A DNA stretch of 64,000 nt from Pseudo-nitzschia pungens (GCA_037355855.1 CM074763.1:3038001-3102000); one strand, 5' to 3'; positions 45,535 through 54,696 are shown, counted from the first letter of the stretch. The notes: generated by a model not told the origin, from the sequence alone. Made by a program: numbers and translations.

Positions 45535-46995
45535 ATGGAAAACTACGTCGAACAAATCCTCCGCATCGTGCATGCCGTCCAGGCCATTTCCCCTAACGCG
45601 ATGCCCGAACTAACTAACCGTGTCCGCCTAGCGGCCGCTCGGGCAATCGCCAGCACCCAGGGCGCAATTGGATCCGCCGCTCCTGCTGTCCTTGCGGTCC
45701 TCTCAGATGACACTAATGATCCTCCCCATGCAAACGCTGATCTCCCGGCAGACGCTGATCTCCAGGCTAATGACAATCCCGCACCTAACGCTGATCTCCC
45801 GGCAGACGCTGATCTCCAGGCTAACGACAATCCCCCACCTAATGTTGCTGATCTCCCGGAAGACGCTGATCTCCAGGCTAATGACAATCCCGCACCTAAC
45901 GCTGATCTCCCGGCAGACGCTGATCTCCCGGCAGACGCTGATCTCCCGGACGCTGATCTCCAGGCTAATGACAATCCCCCACCTAATGCTGCTGATCTCC
46001 CGGAAGACGCTGATCTCCAGGCTAATGACAATCCCCCACCTAATGCTGCTGATCTCCCGGAAGACGCTGATCTCCAGGCTAATGACAATCCCCCACCTGA
46101 TGCTGCTGATCTCCCGGCAAACGCTGATCTCCAGGCTAATGAAGATCTCCCGGCAAACGCTGATCTCCTGATCGCCGGAGACCCTTTCGCCGAGGACGAT
46201 TCGAGTGTCGAGGTCCCGCCTCCCGGCGAGCCTGATGCAATCGAGGAGGACGATTCGAGCGTCGAGGCTCCCGACGTTGAGATCGACCACGCGAACGAGC
46301 CCCCTTCCGGTTTGATTCAACTCAACTACCGCCGAAATATGACCAAACGCCTCATCCGACCCCAGGCCGTTCTTGACGAGCTTGCGCGCCGTGACATCAT
46401 TGGCGACCGCGCTGCGAACGTCTATGCTGTCCTCCGCCAGGGCCGCCCTACGATGCAGTCAAACGCCGCCACCGGCGCTGCCTTCATCCTAGCCATCCTC
46501 GGCCTACCCAGACTCGACTACGGCCTCAACATTCCGGGTGCTGTAGGTTCTAGCGGCACTTCTATCGGCCCTGCCACATTCCATAACCACCTCCTCAATC
46601 ACCTGCGGAATCACAATAGCCTCGTCTTTTCCGCCGTGTCTAACCTCCCCATCCACGAAACGCTCGCCGGGGTCCGGGAAACTATCCCCAACGTCCCCAA
46701 GCCAACCCCTACCACGCTCCAGCTTGTAACTGTCGCGTTCGCGCCGACCGCGAGGGACAACCTCCCTCACCGCGGCACCGCGTATTTGCGCTTCGCTGTC
46801 CTTAATGGCCTTCTTTTTGCCTTCAACGCGTCCTGCTACGCCCATTTGCTCGGCGCACGGCTTCAAGAATACCTTCAAAACCCCTTCCACCAGGCCCACT
46901 ACGCCAGCAACCTTTTCTTCAGATTACAGACCAGAGACCGGACTGGCGAACGTCGTCCCTATACCCACGTCGAAACCCGTTACTACTGGGTCTAA
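45535..46995 (+). CDS. Asp/Ala-repeat protein of the giant element (486 aa)
   Basis: Frame starting MENYVEQILRIVHAV. Residues 1-60 form a helical head. Residues about 62-215 are an array of about nine units of the form NADLPADADLQANDNPPP with length changes. A short acidic linker follows (EEDDSSVEAPDVEIDH). The C-terminal 230 residues are non-repetitive (IQLNYRRNMTKRLIRPQAVLDEL, GRPTMQSNAATGAAFILAILGLPRLDYG, HNHLLNHLRNHNSLVFSAV, RFAVLNGLLFAFNASCYAHLLGARLQEYL), ending THVETRYYWV. The C-terminal part looks like a compact, largely helical domain; I do not recognise it. It is the rightmost gene of the element and is transcribed toward the right end. Confidence 0.6.
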   Translation: MENYVEQILRIVHAVQAISPNAMPELTNRVRLAAARAIASTQGAIGSAAPAVLAVLSDDTNDPPHANADLPADADLQANDNPAPNADLPADADLQANDNPPPNVADLPEDADLQANDNPAPNADLPADADLPADADLPDADLQANDNPPPNAADLPEDADLQANDNPPPNAADLPEDADLQANDNPPPDAADLPANADLQANEDLPANADLLIAGDPFAEDDSSVEVPPPGEPDAIEEDDSSVEAPDVEIDHANEPPSGLIQLNYRRNMTKRLIRPQAVLDELARRDIIGDRAANVYAVLRQGRPTMQSNAATGAAFILAILGLPRLDYGLNIPGAVGSSGTSIGPATFHNHLLNHLRNHNSLVFSAVSNLPIHETLAGVRETIPNVPKPTPTTLQLVTVAFAPTARDNLPHRGTAYLRFAVLNGLLFAFNASCYAHLLGARLQEYLQNPFHQAHYASNLFFRLQTRDRTGERRPYTHVETRYYWV

Positions 46996-47145
46996 CCGCC
47001 GCACACCACCGACCAGAGACCGGACTGGCGAACGTCGTCCCTATACCCATGTCGAAACCCGTTACTGGGTCTAACCCCCGCACACCACCGCCGAGGCCTC
47101 CTTTTCTTCAGACTATGCCTATACCCACGTCGAAACCCGTTGACC
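46929..47145 (+). repeat. Partial tandem copies of the gene's 3' end
   Basis: The last 66 bases of the 486-aa gene (CCAGAGACCGGACTGGCG to the TAA) are followed by a second copy at about 47010-47075. A third, shorter remnant (CCTATACCCACGTCGAAACC) begins near 47116. Confidence 0.85.
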
Positions 47146-48151
47146 TCTCCCTTTCTCTTGAGCTGCTTGCATTTTATGGGCCCTTAGTAGGATAGAAATA
47201 TACCATAGCTAGATGCTGATAGCACTGTAACCTTTACCGGTAATCTTAGTCCTAATAGGCAGCGGTAACCTTACAGTTCCAGAGGCGCCATTTAAAGTGG
47301 CGCCGACAGCCACTTTTTAGTAAGGTTACCGGTACGTACGTTCGGTAAGGTTAAGCTCCCAGCCTACGATTTTTCGGTCTTAGCGCCACTTAAAGGGGCG
47401 TTTCTACCTTAACCTTAGCGTTAAGATCTTACTTACGGTAAGGTTAAGTTTAGAAGTGGCGCTGACAGAGTGGCGCTGACAGCCATAAAGGGGCGTTACC
47501 TTAGGGTTTACAAACGCAAGCTTTGAAGTGGCGCTGACAGCCACTGTAACGTACGGTAAGATCTTAGTCCGACTGTACTCCGTACCGTATATCTGTGGTT
47601 CTAGTACGTAAGTTACCGGTAAGTTAACCTTACGCAGCAGAGTGACTTTTAGCGCCACTTAAAGGGGCGTTTCATGGTAAGTTTAGAAGTGCGCTGACTT
47701 ACCTGTAACCCTAAACCCTAACTTACCTTACCTTACCAGTAAAGGCGCCATTGAAAGTGGCGCCGACAGCGCCCCGCACGTAAACCAGTTGGGATATTAG
47801 TACGTACGTACCGAATAAGTGGCTATCAGCGGCACTTTGAATGGCGCGTAGAGTGACTTTTAGCGCCACTAGAAGTGCGCTGACTTACCTGTAACCCTAA
47901 ACCCTAACTTACCTTACCTCACCAGTAAAGGCGCCATTGAAAGTGGCGCCGACAGCCCCCAGTACGTAAACCAGTTGGGATATTAGTACGTACGTACCGA
48001 ATAAGTGGCTATCAGCGGCACTTTGAATGGCGCGTATACCTTATACGTCTATAGTAATAGCCTACGCGCAACATTGATAGGCTTAAGTATATTTTTAATG
48101 TTATTTGGCTTATTTAATTATGATATAAGCCACTCAAGAGCTTAATTGTGA
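47146..48151. other. Right subterminal zone rich in GCGCC boxes
   Basis: No gene supported. Many AAGTGGCGC/GCGCCACTT and GGCGCCATT words occur, in both orientations, between 47280 and 48040. A block of about 190 bp is duplicated (about 47685-47850 and 47868-48035). Each copy contains the telomere-like word ACCCTAAACCCTAA and CCAGTTGGGATATTAGTACG. It mirrors the left subterminal zone at 33140-33840. Confidence 0.7.
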
Positions 48152-48662
48152 AATCGTGCGTAATTAAATCCAATCGTACGTAATTAAATCCAATCGTACG
48201 TAATTAAATCCAATCGTACGTAATATTAATTACGTACGTAATTAAATCCAATCGTACGTAATTAATTAATTACGTACGTAATTTTAATTTTAATTACGTA
48301 CGTTACGTAAAGAAAACCAATTTTTAGTTTCCCGGTGCCCCCTTTTTTAAATTTGAATCGTGGAGATTTTTTCATGAACGTTACTTATCTCGTTCTACGT
48401 ATTAATACGTAAATCACACATTTATATATGTAGAATGTACGGTAAGTTCATACGTATCATTTTGAAAAAACTTAACCTGTCGCGCGGTGCGCACGTTTTT
48501 CTATTTCCGACCGCTTTTTAAATTCACTTATCACGTTCTACGTAGTAATACGTAGATCACACGTTGATATATGTAGTATGTACGGTAAGTTCATACGTAC
48601 CATTTTGAAAAAACTTAACCTTTTGCGCGGTGCGCGCGTTTTTCTATTTCCGACCGCTCCAG
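48152..48662 (-). repeat. Right terminal inverted repeat of the giant element
   Basis: Reverse-complement match to 32481-32995 over about 510 bp. Like the left end it has an internal duplication of about 145 bp (TTTTTCTATTTCCGACCGC near 48497 and 48640). It ends with CCGCTCCAG at 48662. Confidence 0.9.
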
Positions 48663-48841
48663 AGGCTGCTTGTAACCTGCTCCTTGGGAATATACCAATG
48701 AAAAACACAATAATAGGCAGAGACATGCAATAATAGGCAGAGACATGCAAGAAGTACGAATTAAAAATATGTTGCTGTAAAACAACCAACGAACAGCAGA
48801 AAGCAAGAACAAGAAAAGGTTTGATGAGACAATACAGATAC

Positions 48842-49030
48842 TGCCATACCCCGGGTCTACTAGTGATTAGAATAGTAGTGATATGCAAATTGTGAGCTCT
48901 ATTGATTAGTCTATTTGCTACAGTTCTAAGAGCCTTCCGAATCGGCGATTCTGTCGACTCGCCGATTGTTTTTATCCTTATCCTTAATCCAGTCCCGTGT
49001 GTACTCGTGACTGTATTCTGGTGCACGGCA
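48842..49030 (-). repeat. 3' LTR (left copy)
   Basis: 189 bp, TGCCATACCC to GGTGCACGGCA on the plus strand, identical to 54508-54696. It contains a 9-bp inverted repeat AATCGGCGA/TCGCCGATT at 48940-48948 and 48959-48967. Confidence 0.95.
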
Positions 49031-49048
49031 TACTCCTCCATGGTACTG

Positions 49049-51922
49049 TTACGATTTAATAGGATCCCTGCAATAATAGGGGTGTACTCTCCTAATGTTA
49101 ACCCGATCGGTTACAAAGGGAGCAGTTTCAATAGTTACAGTTCCATTGTTATGGGCCTTGATCACCTTGTAAGGTCCTTGTCGTGGGAAGGATAGTTTCG
49201 GAATAATGCCCTTCCTTTCTAGGGTGACATAGTCTCCTTCCTTATAGACATGGGGGATCCTTTTCCGGTTCTCCCTGATGTTGCTCTTGTGGATACTCTT
49301 CTGTTTCCTTGCCTGGATTGCTTCCCAATCCGCTGGGAAATTTACAGGCATGAACATGTCTCTTCCAAACACCAGTTGCGCTGGGGAATATCCCAGAGTG
49401 GTGTGGATGGCGCTGCGAATCGCATAAGCTGCCTTGGTAGTGAATTCCTCAAAAGGATCCTTCTCGTGGAGGTCCCTTTGTTCCAGGTTGAAGGACAACA
49501 GGCAGTCCTTCAAGACCTGGTGGATTCTCTCCAGCACTGAGTTGGATTGTGGGTTCCAGGCGCCACTGGGTTTTCTTTTCATCCCCATGTTGTCACAGAG
49601 CTCTTGGAACTCTGCTTTGAACTCACTCCCGCCATCAAAGCCAATTTCCTTTGGGCGCGGATACCTTGCTAGCCAGGTACTGTCTAACAAACGTTGAGTT
49701 TCTGCTGCGTTTGGCGAGTCCTTTAGATGGGCCAGTTCAAACCATCCGGTCACTGGATCCACCATGGTGAGGACATGGATGTGGTAGTCTTTACCATTTT
49801 TATTGTGGACAGTTGCAGGTCCCCAGAGGTCCACATTGACCCTCTGCCATTTGGTGACTTCCACTGCTTTCTCCGGTAGTAGTCCATACTTCTTCCGGCC
49901 ACTCTTTTTGAACATCTGACACGTGTGGCAGTGCTTGCAGAGATCCTGAACGTCCTTTCGTAGGCCTTTCCAGGTGAACACCGAGCGTATGCTCTGTTCC
50001 ATTCTCTTTTCTCCGGGGTGGACCAACATGCTGTGGTACCATTCCATGACTCTGTCCTTGAGTTTGTCGGGAATCAGAATCTTTCCTTCTTTGTGGATTA
50101 GGTTGTAACCTTCCACCATTTTGGTGGTCAGTCGATTGTCTTTTTCCAGAGCACTCACGATTCCTGTGTCCTTTTGCTGGTAGAACTGAATCATGTCCGG
50201 GGCAAGTGGGAATGCACTATTGCCGTGGAATTCTTCCGGCGCTTCTTCTCCAAGTGGGAATAGGAGTTGCCGGAGGTGCTCTTCCTCATCCGCGTAGGTG
50301 AGGGGCTTGTTTGGTGGTAGCCATTCCACGGTGTCTGCTGGGTCATCTGTGATGTCCAATCGAGACAGTGCATCTGCTGCATCATTGTCTTTGCCAGCAA
50401 CGTGCTTGACTACCGGATGGAACTCCTCCATGAGGAGTCTCCACCGGACCATTCTTTGGGTCGGCATCTGCTGATACAATAGGTTCAGGTGATCCGTGTG
50501 AATGGTTACATCTTGTCCTCGTAGGATTCCTTCAAACGCTTTCAAGCCTTCTACTATGCCAAGGAGTTCTTTTTCCCCGACAGTGTAGTTGAGCTGCGCT
50601 GAGTTCAGTTTCCTTGTGTAAAAACCAAGGGGTTTGCCATCTTGGCATACGGTTGCTCCCAGTTGCCTGTCACTGGCGTCTGAGTAGAGATGAAATGGTT
50701 TCGTAAAATCCGGGAATGCGAGTTTCGCTTCATCTGCGAGCATCCTCTTCGCCTCCGTGAAAGCTTTCTGCTCTGCTGGACCCCAGTACCAGTTCATTTT
50801 TCCCTTTTTCCCTGCTAGTTTGTTCAGGGGGGCTAGGATGTGGGAGCGTCGCTTCCACATGTCCCGGTAGAAATTGACCATTCCAAGGAACATCTTGAGT
50901 TGCTTGGTGTTCTTGGGGGCTTCCAGACGCTTCATCGCCTCCAGTTTCTTTGGCTGGGGCTGAATGCCCTCTGTTGTTAACAGAAATCCCAGATATTCCA
51001 CTTCTTTTTGCATGAAAAAGGATTTTCTGAGGTTGGCGCGAAAGCCGGCGTCATCCAGTCTTTGTAGGACTGTATCGATTTTGTCGAGGTGATCCTGTTC
51101 AGATTCCCCTTCCCTCTGGATAATTAAGATGTCGTCGATATAGACAAGGACGTAGTCCAGATCCCCTAGTAGGTTCATCATGACTGACTGGAAGATATCG
51201 GGTGCGCATGCGATCCCCATAGCCAGTCTCTTGTAGGCATATTTTCCCCATGGCAAAATGGTAGAGCAAATCTTTTGGCTCTCCTTGCAAATGGGAATGG
51301 TGTAATATCCCTGGGACAAGTCCAGCGCCGTAGCTGACTTGAACTTCTGGAGCCGTTGGATTGTTTCCCCTATTCGTGGTAGTGGGAAAGGCTTTCGTTG
51401 GATGGCTGCATTCATCTTCCGGAAGTCCGTTAGAACGCGAATGTCCCCTGTCTTTTTGGGTTGGCAAAAAGTAGGAGATGCCCATGGAGAGTCATCATCG
51501 TGAGGGAGTTTTTCCAGGACTCCAATATCGCAGAGCCTAGTAATCTCCTTCCGGAGGGCTTGTTCAAAGGCATGGGGTACAGAATAGTACCTCTGCCGGA
51601 CCGGTTTGACCCCTGGTTGTAGCTCAATGGACACCGGTTCTATGTTTTTGAGAAGACCCAATCCTCCTCCAAAGAGTGTTGGGAATTTCTTTAGCGTTTT
51701 CTTCAAGGCTTCCTTGGACGCGTCCGTAATCTCCAGGTCATTGACCATAGCGTCTATATCGACTTTGGAGTAGTCTGCATCCAGAATTTTGGATTGCCTC
51801 TCTTCCTCCTGTTGGAGGATTGGACTCTGTGTGTTGGCGAAGAATACTGCCTCACATTTGTCCGGGTCAGTAAGCTCCCCCAGTCCCTTCATGGGGATGG
51901 AGTCACCCTGCCACTCGATTGT
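49049..51922 (-). CDS. pol: Retrotransposon pol: reverse transcriptase, RNase H, integrase
   Basis: Open frame of 957 codons after the TGA at 51923; the first ATG is at 51892. RT: LPHDDDSPWASPTFCQPKK, LTDFRKMNAAI, ATALDLSQGYYTIP, and the catalytic VYIDDILII with YIDD. RNase H: FHLYSDASDRQLGATV, GEKELLGIVEGL, IHTDHLNLLY. The integrase zinc module is HPGEKRMEQSIR...CKHCHTCQMF, and its catalytic triad is VDLWG (Asp), FDGGSEF (Asp), VLERIHQ (Glu). A GPY-type module follows at the end (RQGPYKVIKAHNNGTVTIE). No chromodomain is seen. All catalytic residues are present, so the enzyme part looks intact. It shares its reading frame with protease and gag. Confidence 0.95.
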   Translation of the reverse strand, partial: TIEWQGDSIPMKGLGELTDPDKCEAVFFANTQSPILQQEEERQSKILDADYSKVDIDAMVNDLEITDASKEALKKTLKKFPTLFGGGLGLLKNIEPVSIELQPGVKPVRQRYYSVPHAFEQALRKEITRLCDIGVLEKLPHDDDSPWASPTFCQPKKTGDIRVLTDFRKMNAAIQRKPFPLPRIGETIQRLQKFKSATALDLSQGYYTIPICKESQKICSTILPWGKYAYKRLAMGIACAPDIFQSVMMNLLGDLDYVLVYIDDILIIQREGESEQDHLDKIDTVLQRLDDAGFRANLRKSFFMQKEVEYLGFLLTTEGIQPQPKKLEAMKRLEAPKNTKQLKMFLGMVNFYRDMWKRRSHILAPLNKLAGKKGKMNWYWGPAEQKAFTEAKRMLADEAKLAFPDFTKPFHLYSDASDRQLGATVCQDGKPLGFYTRKLNSAQLNYTVGEKELLGIVEGLKAFEGILRGQDVTIHTDHLNLLYQQMPTQRMVRWRLLMEEFHPVVKHVAGKDNDAADALSRLDITDDPADTVEWLPPNKPLTYADEEEHLRQLLFPLGEEAPEEFHGNSAFPLAPDMIQFYQQKDTGIVSALEKDNRLTTKMVEGYNLIHKEGKILIPDKLKDRVMEWYHSMLVHPGEKRMEQSIRSVFTWKGLRKDVQDLCKHCHTCQMFKKSGRKKYGLLPEKAVEVTKWQRVNVDLWGPATVHNKNGKDYHIHVLTMVDPVTGWFELAHLKDSPNAAETQRLLDSTWLARYPRPKEIGFDGGSEFKAEFQELCDNMGMKRKPSGAWNPQSNSVLERIHQVLKDCLLSFNLEQRDLHEKDPFEEFTTKAAYAIRSAIHTTLGYSPAQLVFGRDMFMPVNFPADWEAIQARKQKSIHKSNIRENRKRIPHVYKEGDYVTLERKGIIPKLSFPRQGPYKVIKAHNNGTVTIETAPFVTDRVNIRRVHPYYCRDPIKS

Positions 51923-52315
51923 TCAGGAACTGTATTTTATATCTAGTCCCAGTTGTGCCATCAGGTCTGATCCTATGATCATGTCATAGGGTACTTCCTC
52001 GTGGTGATGATATTCGTCCACTTGGAAGGTCCATTTAATGGTCTTGGAGTTTGAAAATTCTATCAACCTCAGTCCCACTGAAGCCGCAGACTTGGTTCGG
52101 AACTTGCCCCCGTAAGTATTATAGGTGACAGATCTTTGGTCTCGGTTCGTTAGTTGACTTCGGTCGACAAACTGTTGTAGTATGATGGATTTGGAGCAAC
52201 CGGAGTCTAGTAGTCCCCGGAGCATCCTTCCCCTCCCCTTGTGATCCAATACCTCCACACAGACGTCCGCAAATCTGTTGATGATGCGGGGTCCCGTGTG
52301 GATGGTATCAGCCAT
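51923..52315 (-). CDS. Retrotransposon aspartic protease segment
   Basis: 131 codons between two TGA codons in the same frame as gag and pol. The active-site motif is LRGLLDSGCSKSII (DSG), and the C-terminal signature is VPYDMIIGSDLMAQLGLDIKYSS, the flap-distal part of retropepsins. The ATG at 52315 directly follows the gag TGA. The following frame TIEWQGDSIPM after the second TGA is the usual link into RT in related elements, so this segment is a part of one polyprotein rather than a separate gene. Retropepsins cut the Gag-Pol polyprotein. Confidence 0.85.
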   Translation of the reverse strand: MADTIHTGPRIINRFADVCVEVLDHKGRGRMLRGLLDSGCSKSIILQQFVDRSQLTNRDQRSVTYNTYGGKFRTKSAASVGLRLIEFSNSKTIKWTFQVDEYHHHEEVPYDMIIGSDLMAQLGLDIKYSS

Positions 52316-53755
52316 TCAGTTGTGGGAGCCTTTCTTTTTAAAGGTCTTTCTGTACTTTCTCCTGTACTCTTTGAGTTCCCGGTCGGAGATGTCGATCTCG
52401 TCATCAGAGACGTCGTGGTCAGCTTGGGCCGTGGCCAGTACATAAGAGTACTCGTGGTTCGATAGATTCCTTCCCCAGTGGGGTTTGGAGTGTTGCTCAG
52501 CGTCTGAGTCTTGTTCTTTTGCCACAAAGTGCTCCTTGAGCAGGTTGATGGTTTCCCGGTCGAACTTCCCCTTCTTGGAGGGACCACCGGTTAGTTTCCA
52601 GCATTTGCCGGCATGGACCTTGCCACAGGTCTTGCATAGCTGTTTGTTGCTGTTGTCCACAGGGCGCTTCTTTTTGCCAGGGGATTTCCCGTGGTGGGTT
52701 CCTCCCCCAGATGCGGCCTTGGGAGTCTTGTTGGTGACACCGGTCTGCTTTTCGAGGTCGGTGATGCGTTGTTGCATTATTGCTTCCTTCCGGATGGTGA
52801 TTTCCAGGTTTTCGAGCTTGTCGATAGTGGTGTTAAAGGAGTGGGTGTAGAGGTCCCAACTAATGTGCTCCAGTTTCTCGCGTTGGGAGTGGGTCATGTT
52901 GGAATCCAAGATTTCCTTCATTTCTCCTTGGGTGAAACTTCTTGGTGTTTCCATTTGGTCACTGCCACATTCCCAGAGGCATTCTGGGAGATAGCTTTGG
53001 AGTTCGGCCATTCGATTGGCCCAGGCTCTAATGCCATGTTTGAGGTCCACGCGCATGCCTCGCATGAATCGTCGGAGGACGATATACGAGCGCTTGCCGT
53101 GTTGGTCATTGCCAAAGATTTTGAGCTTGAGGACATGCATGCACTCCTCCATGATATCCTTCCTGTACTCCTGGGATTGGTAGTACTGGGTGAGGGCGCT
53201 TGCGACCTTTTTCTTTGGGATTGGGGACTCGAGGTTGTCGGTCTCTGGTTCTTTGTCCGATCTCGCCGTGGCTGTGTCGGTTTTGTCGGCGGTTGGAGAT
53301 TTCTCCGTTGCCTTCTCCTTGGAGGCTCCCGTGGGAGTTTCGGTGGCGTCTTGCCCCATTGATAGTAGGATGTTTGCTTGGTCCCTTTGCTCGATTTCCT
53401 GGATCTTTTTCTGTACGCGTCTGGTTTGGTGGACCTTGTGGGTCGGTTCGGCCAAGTAGGTCCGAGTGAGCGTTCGCTGGACAAGTGCGAGTGCTTCCTT
53501 AGAGAGGATTCTCTGTAGAACCTCCAATTTCTGGTCTCCGTGGAGTTTGTCATTGCCAGCAATTTTCTGGTCAAAGTCTCTCTTCCAGATAAGGAAGAGT
53601 TCTGGTCTTTCAGTACCGTTGAGAACCTTCAGGTAGTCGCTGAATGCGACTCCACCTTGTTCGCTGTCTACATTCATCTTTACGGTGGTGGCGTCTTCCG
53701 GCCAGTCCTCCCGTGTGATGTTGAAAGGTTTCAACTTGGTTCCTTTGGTCGCCAT
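52316..53755 (-). CDS. gag: Retrotransposon gag
   Basis: 479 codons starting MATKGTKLKPFNITREDW. Helix-rich Gag-type region, then a Lys/Thr/Pro-rich linker, a coiled-coil-like segment (FNTTIDKLENLEITIRKE), and a zinc-knuckle-like motif LCKTCGKVHAGKCWK near residue 375, spaced shorter than the usual CX2CX4HX4C. The end is acidic, then basic (YRRKYRKTFKKKG). It should form the particle and bind element RNA. It ends in TGA immediately followed in frame by the ATG of the protease segment. Confidence 0.85.
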   Translation of the reverse strand: MATKGTKLKPFNITREDWPEDATTVKMNVDSEQGGVAFSDYLKVLNGTERPELFLIWKRDFDQKIAGNDKLHGDQKLEVLQRILSKEALALVQRTLTRTYLAEPTHKVHQTRRVQKKIQEIEQRDQANILLSMGQDATETPTGASKEKATEKSPTADKTDTATARSDKEPETDNLESPIPKKKVASALTQYYQSQEYRKDIMEECMHVLKLKIFGNDQHGKRSYIVLRRFMRGMRVDLKHGIRAWANRMAELQSYLPECLWECGSDQMETPRSFTQGEMKEILDSNMTHSQREKLEHISWDLYTHSFNTTIDKLENLEITIRKEAIMQQRITDLEKQTGVTNKTPKAASGGGTHHGKSPGKKKRPVDNSNKQLCKTCGKVHAGKCWKLTGGPSKKGKFDRETINLLKEHFVAKEQDSDAEQHSKPHWGRNLSNHEYSYVLATAQADHDVSDDEIDISDRELKEYRRKYRKTFKKKGSHN

Positions 53756-54507
53756 GGTGGTTTAATCAGTTGTTTATTAAGTTACTTTAGTTACACTATT
53801 TCTGTTATTTCACTGCTTGTGGTGAGATTGAGCAAAAAGTGATTGCTCAGTTCCTCCAGTTTTTCTTGCTGGATTTTCATTGCTCTCGTGATAACTCGTG
53901 TTGTAACTGATTTTCCCCCTGGTTTGTCCAGTGGTGGGAGTTGTTTCTCTCTTTAGTTCCCGGGAATCCTGTGGTTCTCCGGAGTTGTTTCTGTTTTTAT
54001 AACGTGGGATTTGATTCCCGTGGTTCTCCGGCGTTGCTTCTCTATTAAGCAATCACCGGGCCGGTCCCACTTCCCGTTTCCCGTGGGATTGGTGGTGTTT
54101 AGGTATTCATTATATACCTTTCCGGATATCCGTATACTTCGGTTTTGGTTGGCATCCCCTATTCGGTCTGTCCATCCACTCAGTGTTGGTCCAATTAGTC
54201 CACTCACTGGATCATGTGTCACTTTTTCGACACTTATTTCATTATTTCTTTTGTTCGATTATTTCTGCTGTCGACCATGGTCCTGTTTAGGTACTTAGGT
54301 GTCTCTGTTGCTGCTGTTGCTCCCTTCTTTGGGCGCCAACAGTTGCTGGGGTCGGTCTTCCTTGTGCTGCAGACACTGGATATCCTTCTCCCTGTTTTTG
54401 CCTCTCTGTGCCTCCATTTTCTGGCAGTCTTTCGATCTCGTCGGCGCCTTGGCCGATCGATCTCTTTCTGCTCATGGTCATCAGCACTCAGCTTGATTTT
54501 AAAATCA

Positions 54508-54696
54508 TGCCATACCCCGGGTCTACTAGTGATTAGAATAGTAGTGATATGCAAATTGTGAGCTCTATTGATTAGTCTATTTGCTACAGTTCTAAGAGCC
54601 TTCCGAATCGGCGATTCTGTCGACTCGCCGATTGTTTTTATCCTTATCCTTAATCCAGTCCCGTGTGTACTCGTGACTGTATTCTGGTGCACGGCA
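54508..54696 (-). repeat. 5' LTR (right copy)
   Basis: 189 bp, identical to 48842-49030. It holds the element's promoter by position. The GATAC target duplication follows at 54697-54701. Confidence 0.95.

Larger units (their letters stand above)
32481..48662. mobile_element. Giant TIR DNA-transposon-like element, about 16.2 kb
   Basis: The outer ends are inverted copies: the left end begins CTGGAGCGGTCGGAAATAG and the right end finishes with its reverse complement. The inverted match runs about 510 bp inward on each side with small differences. Just inside the left end is a DDE transposase of IS5/Harbinger type, which supports reading the ends as transposon termini. The interior carries five more genes on both strands, a 145-bp tandem array and many GCGCC-box repeats that I do not see outside. 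No convincing target-site duplication is visible: the flanks are ...TGACAC and AGGCTG... That may mean a decayed or lost duplication, or a shifted end. I do not know a described family with this gene set. Confidence 0.75.
48842..54696 (-). mobile_element. Ty3/gypsy LTR retrotransposon, complete, 5855 bp
   Basis: Two 189-bp LTRs flank gag, protease and RT-RNaseH-integrase on the minus strand. The element is bounded by a perfect 5-bp direct duplication GATAC (48837-48841 and 54697-54701). The LTRs are identical by eye, begin TG and end CA. The order RT, RNase H, integrase defines Ty3/gypsy (Metaviridae-type), unlike the Copia-type CoDi elements known in diatoms. The minus-strand sequence after the 5' LTR begins TGATTTTAAAATCA, a palindrome, and does not look like the common TGG-type tRNA primer site. 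A purine-rich GGAGGAGTA sits just before the 3' LTR. Confidence 0.95.

Noticed and set aside
47703..47902. Telomere-like CCCTAAACCCTAA words
   Set aside because: Only two short copies, each inside a duplicated block of about 190 bp; far too short for a telomere or an interstitial telomeric tract.
32481..48662. Polinton/Maverick or integrated virus
   Set aside because: No protein-primed DNA polymerase, retroviral-type integrase, capsid or packaging ATPase seen in this segment; the only enzyme is a DDE transposase of IS5/Harbinger type.
50191..50400. Small frames inside pol and gag (also 51099-51485, 52691-53362)
   Set aside because: Frame-shifted or antisense shadows of the retrotransposon genes.
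51923..52318. Selenocysteine at the two TGA codons
   Set aside because: No reason for Sec at these places in Gag-Pol and no SECIS element recognised; read-through or mutation is simpler.
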